Source: Pleomorphomonas sp. (lineage in GTDB: Bacteria; Pseudomonadota; Alphaproteobacteria; Rhizobiales; Pleomorphomonadaceae). From it: a DNA stretch of 47,988 nt. Shown piece after piece: positions 17,370 to 28,554 of the stretch. A program made the position numbers and the translations under genes. Below the pieces are notes generated by a model. That model saw only the letters and a program-made list of their open reading frames with translations. It searched no databases and was not told the DNA's origin. The DNA lies in assembly GCA_030603685.1 (NCBI GenBank), contig JAUVXG010000012.1:1-47988 (forward strand). The letters run 5' to 3'. Each line of letters opens with the position of its first letter. The first letter of the stretch is position 1.

Positions 17370-18326
17370 CTAGTCGGCTGAGCCTGCGGCGATGTCGCTC
17401 CCGGCAGGTTCCTTGTTCTTCGCCGGCTGGACCGGGCGGACGAAAACCCTCGTGACCGACGGCTGGCTAGTTCGAAGCTTCTCGCCGAGGTCATGAATGG
17501 CGGCCTCGATCTCCTCGCTCGTCATGTCGTCGTCGAAGTCGAGCGAAATGCCCAGGAGGATGTCGGAGGGCCCAAGGTGCATGCTGAGGATCTCTTCGAT
17601 CCGCTGGATCCTGCCGTCGCTTTCCAACGTGGTTCGTACCGACGCAAGCACTTCCGCCGAGGCGCTTTCTCCGGTCATGAGGCTCAATGTTTCCCGAGCG
17701 AGGAACATGGCGGTCAGGATCAAGATGCCGCCGATCGCCAACGAGGCGGCGGCGTCAAAGCGTGGCTCTTGCAGCAGATGAGCCGACGCGAGCCCGACCC
17801 CGGCAACCGAAAGGCCGATAAGCGCCGCGGAGTCCTCGCAGAATATGGAGAAAACGCTGGGATCCTTGCTTCCGCGGAGTGCCGCGAGCATCGTTCGACC
17901 TGGTTGGCTGCGACGCAGCTCTCGCCAAGCCACCCGCAACGATATGGCCTCGATCAGGAAGCTGACGCCCAGCACGAGGTAGTTGATCCAGGGGTCCCGG
18001 ATCGGTTCCGGATCGATGAAGCGCCGAACCCCTTCATAAATGGAAGCCGCGCCGCCGAGCGCGAAGATCATCAGCGCGACGATGAAGGCCCAGAAGTAGA
18101 TCTCCATGCCGTGCCCGAAAGGGTGTCGCTTGCTTGCGGGACGGGCCGAGCGTCGAAGGCCGAGAAGCAGGAACCCCTGGTTGCTCGTGTCGACGAGCGA
18201 ATGGAGCGCCTCGCTGAGCATCGCCCCGGACCCCGTCCACCACGAAGCTGCAAACTTTGTGAGAGCGATAGCGAAATTACCGGCGAGAGCGGCGTAGATC
18301 ACGATCTTGGAACTACCAGTAGCCAA
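17370..18326 (-). CDS. Cation diffusion facilitator (CDF) family transporter
   Basis: Inner-membrane divalent cation exporter of 318 residues, normally exchanging Zn, Cd, Co, Mn or Fe for protons. The second helix carries LSEALHSLVDTSNQ, the H-x3-D half of the transport site, and a later helix has FCEDSAALIGL, the E-D half typical of the SLC30A9-like CDF branch rather than HxxxD. The C-terminal cytosolic domain (about residues 230-300) has the ferredoxin-like CDF fold (ILSMHLGPSDILLGISLDF). A TTG start at 18326 is read with an AGGA 8 bases before it; an alternative GTG lies 8 codons further in. The ion cannot be told from sequence. Confidence 0.92.
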   Translation of the reverse strand: MATGSSKIVIYAALAGNFAIALTKFAASWWTGSGAMLSEALHSLVDTSNQGFLLLGLRRSARPASKRHPFGHGMEIYFWAFIVALMIFALGGAASIYEGVRRFIDPEPIRDPWINYLVLGVSFLIEAISLRVAWRELRRSQPGRTMLAALRGSKDPSVFSIFCEDSAALIGLSVAGVGLASAHLLQEPRFDAAASLAIGGILILTAMFLARETLSLMTGESASAEVLASVRTTLESDGRIQRIEEILSMHLGPSDILLGISLDFDDDMTSEEIEAAIHDLGEKLRTSQPSVTRVFVRPVQPAKNKEPAGSDIAAGSAD

Positions 18327-18594
18327 GGCTCATGTCCTCATCGTCAAGGGCAGCTTTCCGGAAGCAACGTCCCGTCCGCGCTTCGGCTCGAAGTCGATCG
18401 TGGTCTCCCCGGTTCCCTCGGATCCGGATCGAAGCCGTCATTGCGTCATCCGCCGATCAAGGCCTCGAAGACGTGAAACTCGACACCTTTGAAACCACGG
18501 CTATCCAATAAGGTTCCAGGCTTCTCCCGCTCGTCTCGGAACAGGTCGATCCGGTTCCGGCCGACCGGTGTCCCGAAGGCGTATCGGCTCCCGT

Positions 18595-20004
18595 TCACGC
18601 CGATCCTCCGAGCCATGCAGCCTGATCGCGCAGGCGACGCTTGTAGTCCGGTTCGGCCAAGATGCGACGGAACTCGCCGCAGCGTTCGGCGATCGGTTCG
18701 AAGTTCGAGTCGTCCAACGCCTGTCGAGACAGTGCCTCCAGTTTCGCGGCGTAGACGCCCAATGCGGCAACCCGGTCCGGATCGTCACAATCGATCGAGA
18801 TCTGAGCAAGCACACGTATGAACCGCAGAGCCGTGGTCACGTCTCTCGCGCAGTATTGCATCAACGAGCCCAGCGACTGACCGAGGAACCCCTCGAATGT
18901 CTCGGGATGGGCGATGACGCGCAACCTGCCATCTTCATCCAGTCGCAGATGCGATGGCAGTGCTCGCCGCGCGAGTTCGGACAGCGCAGCGCCCAGCCAA
19001 TCCAGGCAAGTGATGGCTGTGAATGGGTCGTTGACGCCCGGCGACAGTGCGCGGGCGGCGATTTCAACCAGTTCATCGATCAGAAATCTGAGATCCTGGA
19101 GCGCGGATCTCTTGGCCCCGATGCCGAACAAATCCTGGACAGCCTGGAACATGTCCTGGTCGCACCGCTCCGGCGGCCAGGCCTCCACCAGCGTTCGGCC
19201 GGCATGCACAAAATCACCGGGTTGGTACTGCAAGCGAAACACGAGGTCATGCTTGCGTGCGAGCTCCATGAGCGTATCGTCATCGATCATCTGGATATAG
19301 CCGGTCTTGGGAGCCGCGAACTGAACTCGGTCAGCAGCTTCGTCGCCCCTCGCATCCGCGCGGAAAGCGGCTGGCACCTCGGCCTCCGCATCCTGATCGC
19401 CAGTATCGGCCCCCTCACCTATGAAGCTCGGGAAACGCCGGTCGATTTCATGCAGCAGACGGTCGCCGACGTCCTCGATCACGTTGTTGATGTGCAGTTT
19501 GCTCGGTACGTGGTGGATGAAGAAGATCAGAACCGCCAGCGAGCAAAGCGCCAGCAGCACGCCAACCAGCAACGCCATGTTTGGCACGAAGCCGGCAGCT
19601 TCGGATTCTTCCGGAGACCGTATCGTGCGCAACACCAGCAGACAGTAGAGGAAGGTTGCGATGAACGTGCCCAAGGTGACCTGGTTGCCACGGTCGGACA
19701 TGAAGTTGCTGAGAAGGCGTGGCCCGTATTGGCCGGATGCATAGACGACCGCCGCGATGGTGACGGAGAAGACGGTACCCGCGACGGTAATCATCGACCC
19801 ACCGATCGAGGACAATACCTGTCTCGCGCCATCGGGCCGCGAAGCCTGAAGCCAGGCAAAGCGATCCATCCAGCCCGCCCCCTCATAGCTGTCGAGCGCG
19901 ATCATGCCGCCAGCCAGCACAATCGCCGCAAACGCCATGAGCGTAGGCACGAACCAGTAGCTCTCGCGAAGATGATCGGCCAGTCGAAGAAGCTGCGCTC
20001 GCAT
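18595..20004 (-). CDS. DUF2254 domain-containing membrane protein
   Basis: Membrane protein of 469 residues matching DUF2254. Four N-terminal helices are seen: about 17-38 ([20 protein letters not shown]), 70-92 ([22 protein letters not shown]), 108-128 and 143-165; the next 300 residues are soluble, with the conserved [18 protein letters not shown] block near 335. The signature [19 protein letters not shown] (about 79-97) is characteristic. Function is unknown. The ATG at 20004 has an AAGGG 7 bases upstream and is divergent from recQ; the 247 bases to the recQ start contain promoters for both. Confidence 0.9.
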   Translation of the reverse strand: MRAQLLRLADHLRESYWFVPTLMAFAAIVLAGGMIALDSYEGAGWMDRFAWLQASRPDGARQVLSSIGGSMITVAGTVFSVTIAAVVYASGQYGPRLLSNFMSDRGNQVTLGTFIATFLYCLLVLRTIRSPEESEAAGFVPNMALLVGVLLALCSLAVLIFFIHHVPSKLHINNVIEDVGDRLLHEIDRRFPSFIGEGADTGDQDAEAEVPAAFRADARGDEAADRVQFAAPKTGYIQMIDDDTLMELARKHDLVFRLQYQPGDFVHAGRTLVEAWPPERCDQDMFQAVQDLFGIGAKRSALQDLRFLIDELVEIAARALSPGVNDPFTAITCLDWLGAALSELARRALPSHLRLDEDGRLRVIAHPETFEGFLGQSLGSLMQYCARDVTTALRFIRVLAQISIDCDDPDRVAALGVYAAKLEALSRQALDDSNFEPIAERCGEFRRILAEPDYKRRLRDQAAWLGGSA

Positions 20005-20251
20005 GGATAGCCCTTGGCTGAGGAGGGATGACGGTCCGTCTGATGGCTATTCTGAAAATGACCGAGGGCTGCGGTCAGTTCCCGAGTTCTCATATTATGA
20101 GCGACGAGCCGGGAAGCATCTTTCTCAACTGCGGGAGCTCACCGCCTCCATGCCCCCATCAGCCTTGTTCCGGGATTGGGCAGGGAATGCCGCGAACGCC
20201 CTTCGAGTAACCCGGGAATGCGAGCTTGACGCTGGGCCGAGCGGCTTGGCG

Positions 20252-22096
<1,845 letters not shown>

Positions 22097-22111
22097 CAAT
22101 CGCAGTCGCCG

Positions 22112-22624
22112 CTATAGCTGCATCACCATGGCGCAACGCAGTTCCACAGGAATGCCGGCCTTCCCCTCGTTCTCGATAACCTTGAGCAGTCGCGGGGTTA
22201 TTGCATCGTTCGCCAAGGTGCGGAAGCCAAGGCGTTGATAATAAGGCTCATTCCACGGCACGTCGCGAAACGTCGTCAAGGTCAGGGCCGTTGCGCCTTT
22301 TTCCACAGCGAGTTGACACACAGCTGCGATCAGCCTCCGCCCGATGCCCTGCCCTTGCCAGTCGCCATGCACCGCGATCTGCCAGATATGCAGGCCCTCC
22401 GGCGTCAGCTCCCCGTTCAAAAAGCCAACCGTTCCGGCCCTTTGGTCCTCGGCGAGCAAGGCGACGCCTTGAGCGATCAAGGCCCGGTGCTCATCCGCCG
22501 ACTGCACGGTGTCATCGGCAATCCACTCCAGCCCGGGCCACCCGCGAAAGATCGTGCCGGAACTCCGCTCGATGTCCGGGAGGTCGTCTGCGTCCTGATC
22601 CGACGCCGCTCGGATGGAAATCAT
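22112..22624 (-). CDS. GNAT family N-acetyltransferase
   Basis: Acetyl-CoA-dependent N-acetyltransferase of 170 residues. It starts ISIRAASDQDADDLPDIERS, an N-terminal strand-helix of GNAT proteins, and carries the acetyl-CoA pyrophosphate-binding motif A in IAVHGDWQGQGIGRRLIAAV (Q/R-x-x-G-x-G/A) near residues 88-107, followed by TLTTFRDVPWNEPYYQRLGF, the motif B tyrosine and glutamate region. The substrate is unknown. It converges on recQ with 15 bases between stops and no clear terminator. The ATG at 22624 is chosen because family similarity begins there. Confidence 0.9.
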   Translation of the reverse strand: MISIRAASDQDADDLPDIERSSGTIFRGWPGLEWIADDTVQSADEHRALIAQGVALLAEDQRAGTVGFLNGELTPEGLHIWQIAVHGDWQGQGIGRRLIAAVCQLAVEKGATALTLTTFRDVPWNEPYYQRLGFRTLANDAITPRLLKVIENEGKAGIPVELRCAMVMQL

Positions 22625-22719
22625 AGGTCGAAATCCAAGAGTGTCCGTGTTTACCGATATGTAGCACGGGTTCCCCGTGGCTTGCCTCACCTCGCTGCCG
22701 GAGGAGTACCCATCCCTTT

Positions 22720-24345
22720 TCAGCCTGGGTGGAGGCCCGGCGCTTCCTGGCCCGTGCGGGCCACATAGTCGACATAGCCGCCGCCGAACTGATGGACCCC
22801 CTCCGGCGTCAACTCGAGCACGCGGTTGGAGAGGGCCGAAAGGAAGTGGCGATCATGCGACACGAACAGCATGGTGCCCTCGAACGTCGAAAGGGCTGCA
22901 ACCAGCATTTCCTTCGTCGCCATGTCCAGATGGTTGGTCGGTTCGTCGAGCACCAGGAAGTTCGGCGGGTCGTACAGCATCTTGGCCATGACCAGACGGG
23001 CTTTCTCGCCGCCGGAGAGGACACGGCAGGGCTTCTCGACGTCATCGCCGGAGAAGCCGAAGCAACCGGCAAGGGTTCGCAGGGCGCCCTGCCCAGCCTG
23101 CGGGAAGGCTCCGTCCAGCGACTCGAACACCGTTTCGTCGCCGTCGAGAAGATCCATGGAATGCTGCGCGAAGTAGCCCATCTTGACGCTGCTGCCGATG
23201 GTTACGCTGCCCTGGTCCGGCTCGGTCGCGCCCGCCACCAGCTTCAGCAGCGTGGACTTCCCGGCACCGTTGGCGCCCAGCACGCACCAGCGCTCCTTGC
23301 GCCGCAACTGGAAGTCGAACCCAGCATAGATCGGCTTGCCCCCATAGCCCTTGTAGACATTCTTGAAGCTCGCAACGTCCTCGCCCGAACGCGGTGGGCT
23401 GCGGAAATCGAACTGGATGGACTGGCGTCGCCGGGGCGGCTCCACCCGCTCGATCTTGTCCAGCTTCTTCACGCGGCTTTGAACCTGGGCCGCATGCGAG
23501 GCACGCGCCTTGAAGCGCTCGATGAACTTGATCTCCTTGGCGAGCATCGCCTGCTGGCGTTCAAACTGCGCCTCGCGCTGCTTCTCGCCGAGCGCCCGCT
23601 GTTGCTCGTAGAAATCGAAGTTGCCCGAATAGGTCGTCAGTGACCCGCCGTCGATCTCTACCACCTTGCCGACGATCCGGTTCATGAACGCGCGGTCATG
23701 GGACGTCATCAGCAGGGCGCCGTCATAGCTCTTGAGGAAATTTTCCAGCCAGATCAGGCTTTCAAGATCGAGATGGTTGCTGGGCTCGTCCAGCAGCATG
23801 CCGTCGGGCCGCATCAGGAGGATGCGGGCGAGCGCCACGCGCATCTTCCAGCCGCCGGACAGCAGGCCGACGTCGCCGTCCATGCGCTCTTCCGTAAAAC
23901 TCAGGCCGGCCAGCACCGCGCGCGCCCGCGCGTCCAGCGAGTAGCCGTCCAGCTCTTCGAAACGCCCCTGCACCTCGCCATAGCGCTCGATGATGGCGTC
24001 CATGTCGTCGGCCTGTTCCGGATCGACCATGGCAGCTTCGAGCTTGGCCATCTCGGCGGCGAGAGCGCTGACCGGCCCGACGCCATCCATTACCGCCGCG
24101 ACGGCGCTCTGGCCCGACATCTCGCCGACATCCTGGTTGAAGTAGCCGATCGTCATCCCGGTATCGATCGATACCTGACCGTCATCGGGCCTGTCATCAC
24201 CGATGATCATCCGAAACAGCGTGGTCTTGCCGGCGCCGTTCGGTCCGACCAGACCGACCTTCTCACCTTTCTGGATGCTCATCGACGCATCGATGAACAG
24301 GATCTGATGGCCGTGCTGCTTGCTGATGCTATCGAGTCGAATCAT
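22720..24345 (-). CDS. ABC-F family ATP-binding cassette protein (Uup/YheS-like)
   Basis: Soluble tandem ATPase of 541 residues with no membrane domain, typical of ABC-F ribosome-associated factors that relieve stalling or modulate translation. Domain 1: Walker A GPNGAGKTT (near 33-41), signature LLSGGWKMR, Walker B MLLDEP. The linker (about 245-300) is charged and helical (QQRALGEKQREAQFERQQAM), the P-site tRNA interaction motif region. Domain 2: Walker A GANGAGKST, signature VLSGGEKARL, Walker B LVLDEPTNHLDM. It ends soon after the second cassette without a long C-terminal coiled coil, more like YheS/EttA than Uup. Start at 24345 (MIRLDSISK) fits the family; in-frame codons extend back to 24504 without similarity. 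Confidence 0.92.
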   Translation of the reverse strand: MIRLDSISKQHGHQILFIDASMSIQKGEKVGLVGPNGAGKTTLFRMIIGDDRPDDGQVSIDTGMTIGYFNQDVGEMSGQSAVAAVMDGVGPVSALAAEMAKLEAAMVDPEQADDMDAIIERYGEVQGRFEELDGYSLDARARAVLAGLSFTEERMDGDVGLLSGGWKMRVALARILLMRPDGMLLDEPSNHLDLESLIWLENFLKSYDGALLMTSHDRAFMNRIVGKVVEIDGGSLTTYSGNFDFYEQQRALGEKQREAQFERQQAMLAKEIKFIERFKARASHAAQVQSRVKKLDKIERVEPPRRRQSIQFDFRSPPRSGEDVASFKNVYKGYGGKPIYAGFDFQLRRKERWCVLGANGAGKSTLLKLVAGATEPDQGSVTIGSSVKMGYFAQHSMDLLDGDETVFESLDGAFPQAGQGALRTLAGCFGFSGDDVEKPCRVLSGGEKARLVMAKMLYDPPNFLVLDEPTNHLDMATKEMLVAALSTFEGTMLFVSHDRHFLSALSNRVLELTPEGVHQFGGGYVDYVARTGQEAPGLHPG

Positions 24346-24522
24346 GAAGCCCGTGATGACCTGAAGAGGAAGCGGAAGGGAGCTGTGGAAGCTGCGCAAT
24401 AAGGCAATCCGTCGAGCGCGTCGATAGCTGCCCTCGCCGAATGCCGGCAAAAGCGGAAGCCTGAAGCCCGGCGAGAGGATGTCTACCGTGCGCCCGAAGA
24501 CCACCCCGAGCTGGTCACCGTT

Positions 24523-26304
24523 TCAAACGCCATAGTATAAATAGATGGCGGAGCATGTCGCCAGACCGACAATGATGTTCATCGGCAACCCGATCTTGAG
24601 GAAGTCACTGAAGCGATAGTTGCCGGCGCCATAGACGAGCGTGTTGGTCTGATAGCCGATCGGCGTTGCGAAGCTGGCACTTGCACCGAACATTACCGTC
24701 ACGACCAGCGCTCGCGGGTCGATACCCAGTTGCTGGGCAAGGCCGATGGCGACGGGCGTGAAAATCACCGCAACGGCGTTGTTGGTCACGCACTCGGTGA
24801 GGATCGAGGAGAGCGCATAGACGAAGAGCAAGGCGACGAAGGGCGAGACCTTCGACATGATCGGCAAGACAGCGTCGACGACGAGCGTCACAGCGCCCGT
24901 CTCCTGCAGCCCCTGGCCGATGGCAAGCATCGCGAAAATCAGGATCAGGATCCCGCCGTCGATCGATCCCCATGCTTCATCCGCGTCGATGCAGCGCAAA
25001 ACGAGGAGGGCCGGCACCGCGATCATCGCCAGAATGCCGATATCCATCACATTCAACGCTGCAAGGACGACAACGAGACCCAGCGCCAGAAGCGCCAGCG
25101 GCGCCTTGGTGGGGCGAAAGGCCCGTGCCGTGGAGCGCGTGACCGACACCAGTTCGCTCTGGTCCGAGAGTTCGTCGAGCGCCTCGGCCGTGCCTTCGAG
25201 CAGGAGTTTGTCCGCCGGCCGCAACCTCACGTTCCCGAGATCCGGCCCCGGTACGTGCCGGTGGCGATGGGCGGCGAGGACGCGCACACCGAAACGGCGG
25301 CCAAGGGCAAGGTTGGAGAGGAGCGTCCCGTGGCTCAATCGGCCAGGCGCGACGACAGCTTCGACAATGATTCTCTCGCCGTTGCCCGTGACACCTCGGC
25401 GTTGGCCCACGCGCAATCCTTCGCGAGCATTCAGCGTCAGAAGCTCGGCCGATTTGGCAAGGACGATCAGTCCATCTCCCTTCCTCAGCGTGACGTCCTG
25501 ATAGTTCTTGCGCACGATCTTGCCGTCTGAGCGAACTCCGACGATCCGCAGCCCCGCCTGCTTGAAATCGGCGATCTCGCCGACGGGCTTTTCGGTGTAG
25601 GGCCCATCCGCGAGCACGGTCAGCTCTGACAGAAACTCCACCTCGTCCTGACTGTCCAGATCGCTAGCCTCTTCTCCCCGATCCGGCAGAAGGAACTTTC
25701 CGAGCACGAGCATCGTCAGGATTCCGGTAAAGGCTGCGGCCAGACCAACCGGCGTGATTTCGAAGAGCGAGAAGGGTTGAAGGCCATGCGTGCGCGCGAC
25801 GCCGTCGACGAGCAGGTTGGTGGACGTGCCGATCAGCGTCAGGGTGCCACCAAGAACGGCGGCGTAGGAGACCGGAATGAGAAGCCTCGTCGCAGCCAGA
25901 TCGAGCGCGGCTGCCAACCGAATGACGATCGGAATCAGCACGAGTACCACGGGCGTGTTGTTCATGAAGGCTGAAGCGACGAGCGCTGTCAGCAGAAACA
26001 CGGCGAGCGCGAGCTTCGGGTTTTTCCTGGAACGGTCAAGCACAACACTGGCGACGCTCTCAAGAACGCCGGTACGCACCAAAGCACCGGTGAGAACAAC
26101 CATCGCCCCGATCGTCAGCGGGGCCGAGTTGGAGAACACCCCCATTGCTTTCTGGGGCGGCACGAAGCCCAGCACGATGAAGATGGCAGCTCCTCCGGCC
26201 GCCGTGACGTCAGCCGGATATTTCTCCCAGACGAACATCGCAAAGAGCGCGATCACCAGGCCCAGCGCAATCTCAGCCTGATAGCCGGCAAAAAACTCTG
26301 TCAT
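24523..26304 (-). CDS. SLC13/DASS-type permease with central TrkA-C domains
   Basis: Inner-membrane permease of 593 residues. Two homologous hydrophobic halves, each ending in a hairpin-like motif (ASAFMNNTPVVLVLIPIVI and SSILTECVTNNAVAVIFTPV, the SNT/NNT anion and cation site of DASS proteins), flank a hydrophilic centre (about 205-390). The centre contains two TrkA-C (RCK-C) repeats, seen in VGEIADFKQAGLRIVGVRSD with LRKGDGLIVLA and in LRPADKLLLEG, the ligand-binding regulatory module of the SLC13-RCK group. Substrates in the family are dicarboxylates, citrate or sulfate; this one is not specified. The ATG at 26304 is preferred to the GTG three bases upstream. Confidence 0.9.
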   Translation of the reverse strand: MTEFFAGYQAEIALGLVIALFAMFVWEKYPADVTAAGGAAIFIVLGFVPPQKAMGVFSNSAPLTIGAMVVLTGALVRTGVLESVASVVLDRSRKNPKLALAVFLLTALVASAFMNNTPVVLVLIPIVIRLAAALDLAATRLLIPVSYAAVLGGTLTLIGTSTNLLVDGVARTHGLQPFSLFEITPVGLAAAFTGILTMLVLGKFLLPDRGEEASDLDSQDEVEFLSELTVLADGPYTEKPVGEIADFKQAGLRIVGVRSDGKIVRKNYQDVTLRKGDGLIVLAKSAELLTLNAREGLRVGQRRGVTGNGERIIVEAVVAPGRLSHGTLLSNLALGRRFGVRVLAAHRHRHVPGPDLGNVRLRPADKLLLEGTAEALDELSDQSELVSVTRSTARAFRPTKAPLALLALGLVVVLAALNVMDIGILAMIAVPALLVLRCIDADEAWGSIDGGILILIFAMLAIGQGLQETGAVTLVVDAVLPIMSKVSPFVALLFVYALSSILTECVTNNAVAVIFTPVAIGLAQQLGIDPRALVVTVMFGASASFATPIGYQTNTLVYGAGNYRFSDFLKIGLPMNIIVGLATCSAIYLYYGV

Positions 26305-26307
26305 CAC

Positions 26308-26971
26308 TTCGCCATGCCCCTAAATGTTCGCGCTAAACGTCGAACGGAAGGTTTTGGTTCACTGTCCTGAAACGCTGGCGTCCCATAGGCGCACGGTTTT
26401 TGAATTGATAAAGCGGAGTTGGGCTGATCCGTTCTGGCGGCATCGTGCCAGGACGTTTGTTTGATTGCACGCCTCTCCAGTCGGTTGACACTGAGTTCGT
26501 TGGCCCAAGGGCATGCACCACGGCGTGCCGGTTTAACGATAACGTCAGGCTACCAGACATACAACGCGATGCTAGCGACAGGAAACGCCCGGACCGAACT
26601 GACCGCACCTGTCCTCGGCAAGCGGAGCGGCGTGAGTGGTGCGGCGGGGCCAGGCTCTCGAACGTCGGTCTCTGGCACGGGGCCACCTGCCCTTGCAAAC
26701 TGCCCGCCCACCACCACGGCATTGATGGGCGTTCCCCGGAACACCCGGCGATGTGTCGAACTTCAGCCGCCAAGGCGAAGTTCGTCGAGTTCAGAGGGGA
26801 AATGACCGCAACGTCGCGGCAAAACTGGCGGAGCGTCACGCATTTACCGATTGTCACAGTCCGGCGGTGTTTGGCCCGGCATTCCAATGCACTGCAAAGG
26901 AGCGATTGGGTCCTGAGCGCAACGCCGGACGACGTCAATATGCAGAACGAAGCCGTTATCAGTGCAAGAGA
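26308..26971. other. Gene-poor region, possible decayed DNA
   Basis: About 660 bases between the SLC13 gene and a secreted-protein gene. Several open frames exist on both strands (for example 26445-26975 on plus and 26333-26938 on minus), but none has family similarity, a ribosome-binding site or normal amino-acid composition for this genome; they are rich in Arg, Cys, Pro and His. No transposase, tRNA or clear repeat was found. It may be a decayed gene or an untranslated element. Confidence 0.5.
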
Positions 26972-27577
26972 CTAACGCAGCTTGATCGAATCTGAAGCAA
27001 GGCGGAGGCGCTGGTCGAGCGTGCGAAGGGCAAAGGTCACTTTCTGATCGGCCGTGAACGCCGGCGGCGTATCGATTGTGACATCGATCCGTCCGTTGTC
27101 GTCTGCGGTTAGCGTCTGCAGGGTATGGAAGTGGTCGTCTTCCAACCAACCCAAACTGACGTCCTGCTCCGCCGGCACCCCGTAAGCCGTCACACGCAAC
27201 CGTCCCACGCCGTCCCTTGTTACGGTAAGCTCTGCGCCGGCGCTCGGCGTTTTCTCGAAGCCTGGCACTCCAAGTCTCTTGCCAAAATCCAGTATCTGCT
27301 CGTTGAGGTCGGGATTATCGGACAGATAGTCCGCTGCAGAACGCCCTGCGGCTGTCGCGGCGTCACCGATGCTACGCTCGGCATCCTGTACTGCCTTTTT
27401 GGCGCGATCCAGTAGCGCTGGCTCGCTGGCAGAAGCACCCGTATCATCCTTTGCCGTGGGCGAGTTCCGCAGCTCTTCGGCCTGAGAAACGAGCAGTCCG
27501 CCCGAAGCGTCCCGAGCGAAAGCCGGTGCGCTCGCGACCACAGCGGAAACGAGTAAGGCTGGCACCATCGTATTCAT
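26972..27577 (-). CDS. Secreted/periplasmic protein of unknown function
   Basis: Hypothetical exported protein of 201 residues. The N-terminus MNTMVPALLVSAVVASAPAFA has a hydrophobic core and an AFA cleavage box, a signal peptide for the Sec pathway. A helical, polar region follows (about 50-100, AKKAVQDAERSIGDAATAAG), then a C-terminal beta-rich domain from about 115 (AELTVTRDGVGRLRVTAYGV to VTFALRTLDQRLRLASDSI). No family was recognised. The start at 27577 has a strong GGAGAGGAA ribosome-binding site. It is divergent from the broken PRC-barrel gene, with 212 bases between them. Confidence 0.7.
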   Translation of the reverse strand: MNTMVPALLVSAVVASAPAFARDASGGLLVSQAEELRNSPTAKDDTGASASEPALLDRAKKAVQDAERSIGDAATAAGRSAADYLSDNPDLNEQILDFGKRLGVPGFEKTPSAGAELTVTRDGVGRLRVTAYGVPAEQDVSLGWLEDDHFHTLQTLTADDNGRIDVTIDTPPAFTADQKVTFALRTLDQRLRLASDSIKLR

Positions 27578-27789
27578 AGCCGGTTCCTCTCCAAGGGAAT
27601 ACCATAGGTAACAGCTGCGGCATCTGATAGTTCCCCATTTCGCCGGATAGCTCTCTTCAAACACACCTGAGAGCCAGTGCAGCACTTCAAATCCGATATT
27701 TTTTCAGTCGTTTGTTGAACTGGTGCGGCTGTGGGGGGTTAACCCTTCAGACTAGGCAATGTGGCTTGGTACACAAGAAGGATCCCCTC

Positions 27790-28248
27790 ATGAAAACCAT
27801 GATCATCTCGGCTCTCGCGGCCGCCATCGCCACCTCGTCAGCATTTGCGCAAACCGAGCCGCAGGCGAGTGCACCGGCCGAGTCTACGGCAGCTTCAGCA
27901 ACGACCTCCGGTGGCATGATGATGGGTGATACGGCGACGGTCGCCCTCAAATTCGCGGCAATGTCTCCGGCAGACGTCATGGCCTCGAAACTTTAAGGCA
28001 TGGAGGTCTATAATAAGCAGAATGAGAATATCGGTGAGGTTGAAGACCTTGTCATCAAGGACGGCAAGACGATCAGCGGCGTCGTCGTGAGTGTCGGTGG
28101 CTTCTTGGGCATCGGCGAGCGTTACGTTCTCCTTGACCCTTCCAGTATCGTCTTGAACATGAGAGACGATACCATGCGCGCCTATGTGAACACCTCCAAG
28201 GATGAGCTTTCCGAAGCGCCGGCGTTTACCTACGAGAAACGCGACTGA
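27790..28248 (+). pseudogene. PRC-barrel domain protein interrupted by an in-frame TAA
   Basis: A single frame of 152 codons encodes a signal peptide (MKTMIISALAAAIATSSAFA), a short polar linker, and a PRC-barrel domain (GMEVYNKQNENIGEVEDLVI, then ISGVVVSVGGFLGIGERYVL). Codon 69 (27994-27996) is TAA, falling right at the junction SKL*GMEVYN, where intact relatives continue without a break. The downstream part has an ATG at 28000 but only AAGG two bases before it, so efficient internal initiation is unlikely, and it would lack the signal peptide. The nonsense codon probably inactivates an exported PRC-barrel protein. A sequencing error cannot be excluded, as one base change would restore it. 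Confidence 0.78.
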
Positions 28249-28554
28249 TCCTGCAATTTCCACATGGCGAGGCCCAGAAATGGGCCCGCCCAGACTACAG
28301 AAATGAGGCGCACGCAGTAGCCCGGCCAGGACGCCCCACGAAGACCGTTGGAGTCTGTTTGCCGTGCCCCCGCCGCCAGATGGCTTGTGCGCTGTCTCAT
28401 GAAGCGAGGGCGATCCTTGTCAAGAGCGACTGTGTGGCCCTCCGTTCTGAGCTACGGCTGCAACTCTCCGTCGGTCGCCATTATCCGCATTGATCGCTTG
28501 GCACTTCCGACCGGACTCGAAGCTGCCGGTCGACTGCCTGTCGTGTCTTTGCCC
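28249..28554. other. Intergenic region after the PRC-barrel pseudogene
   Basis: 306 bases separating the pseudogene from the guaA stop codon. No credible gene, tRNA or clear terminator with a T-run was seen. It may contain 3' untranslated DNA of guaA on the minus strand. Confidence 0.4.

Noticed and set aside
20003-20251. N-terminal extension of RecQ by 83 codons
   Set aside because: No similarity to RecQ, and it would cover the promoter and overlap the start of the divergent DUF2254 gene.
27994-27996. TAA read-through or recoding in the PRC-barrel gene
   Set aside because: No recoding signal is visible and TAA is the least leaky stop codon; a nonsense mutation or sequence error is simpler.
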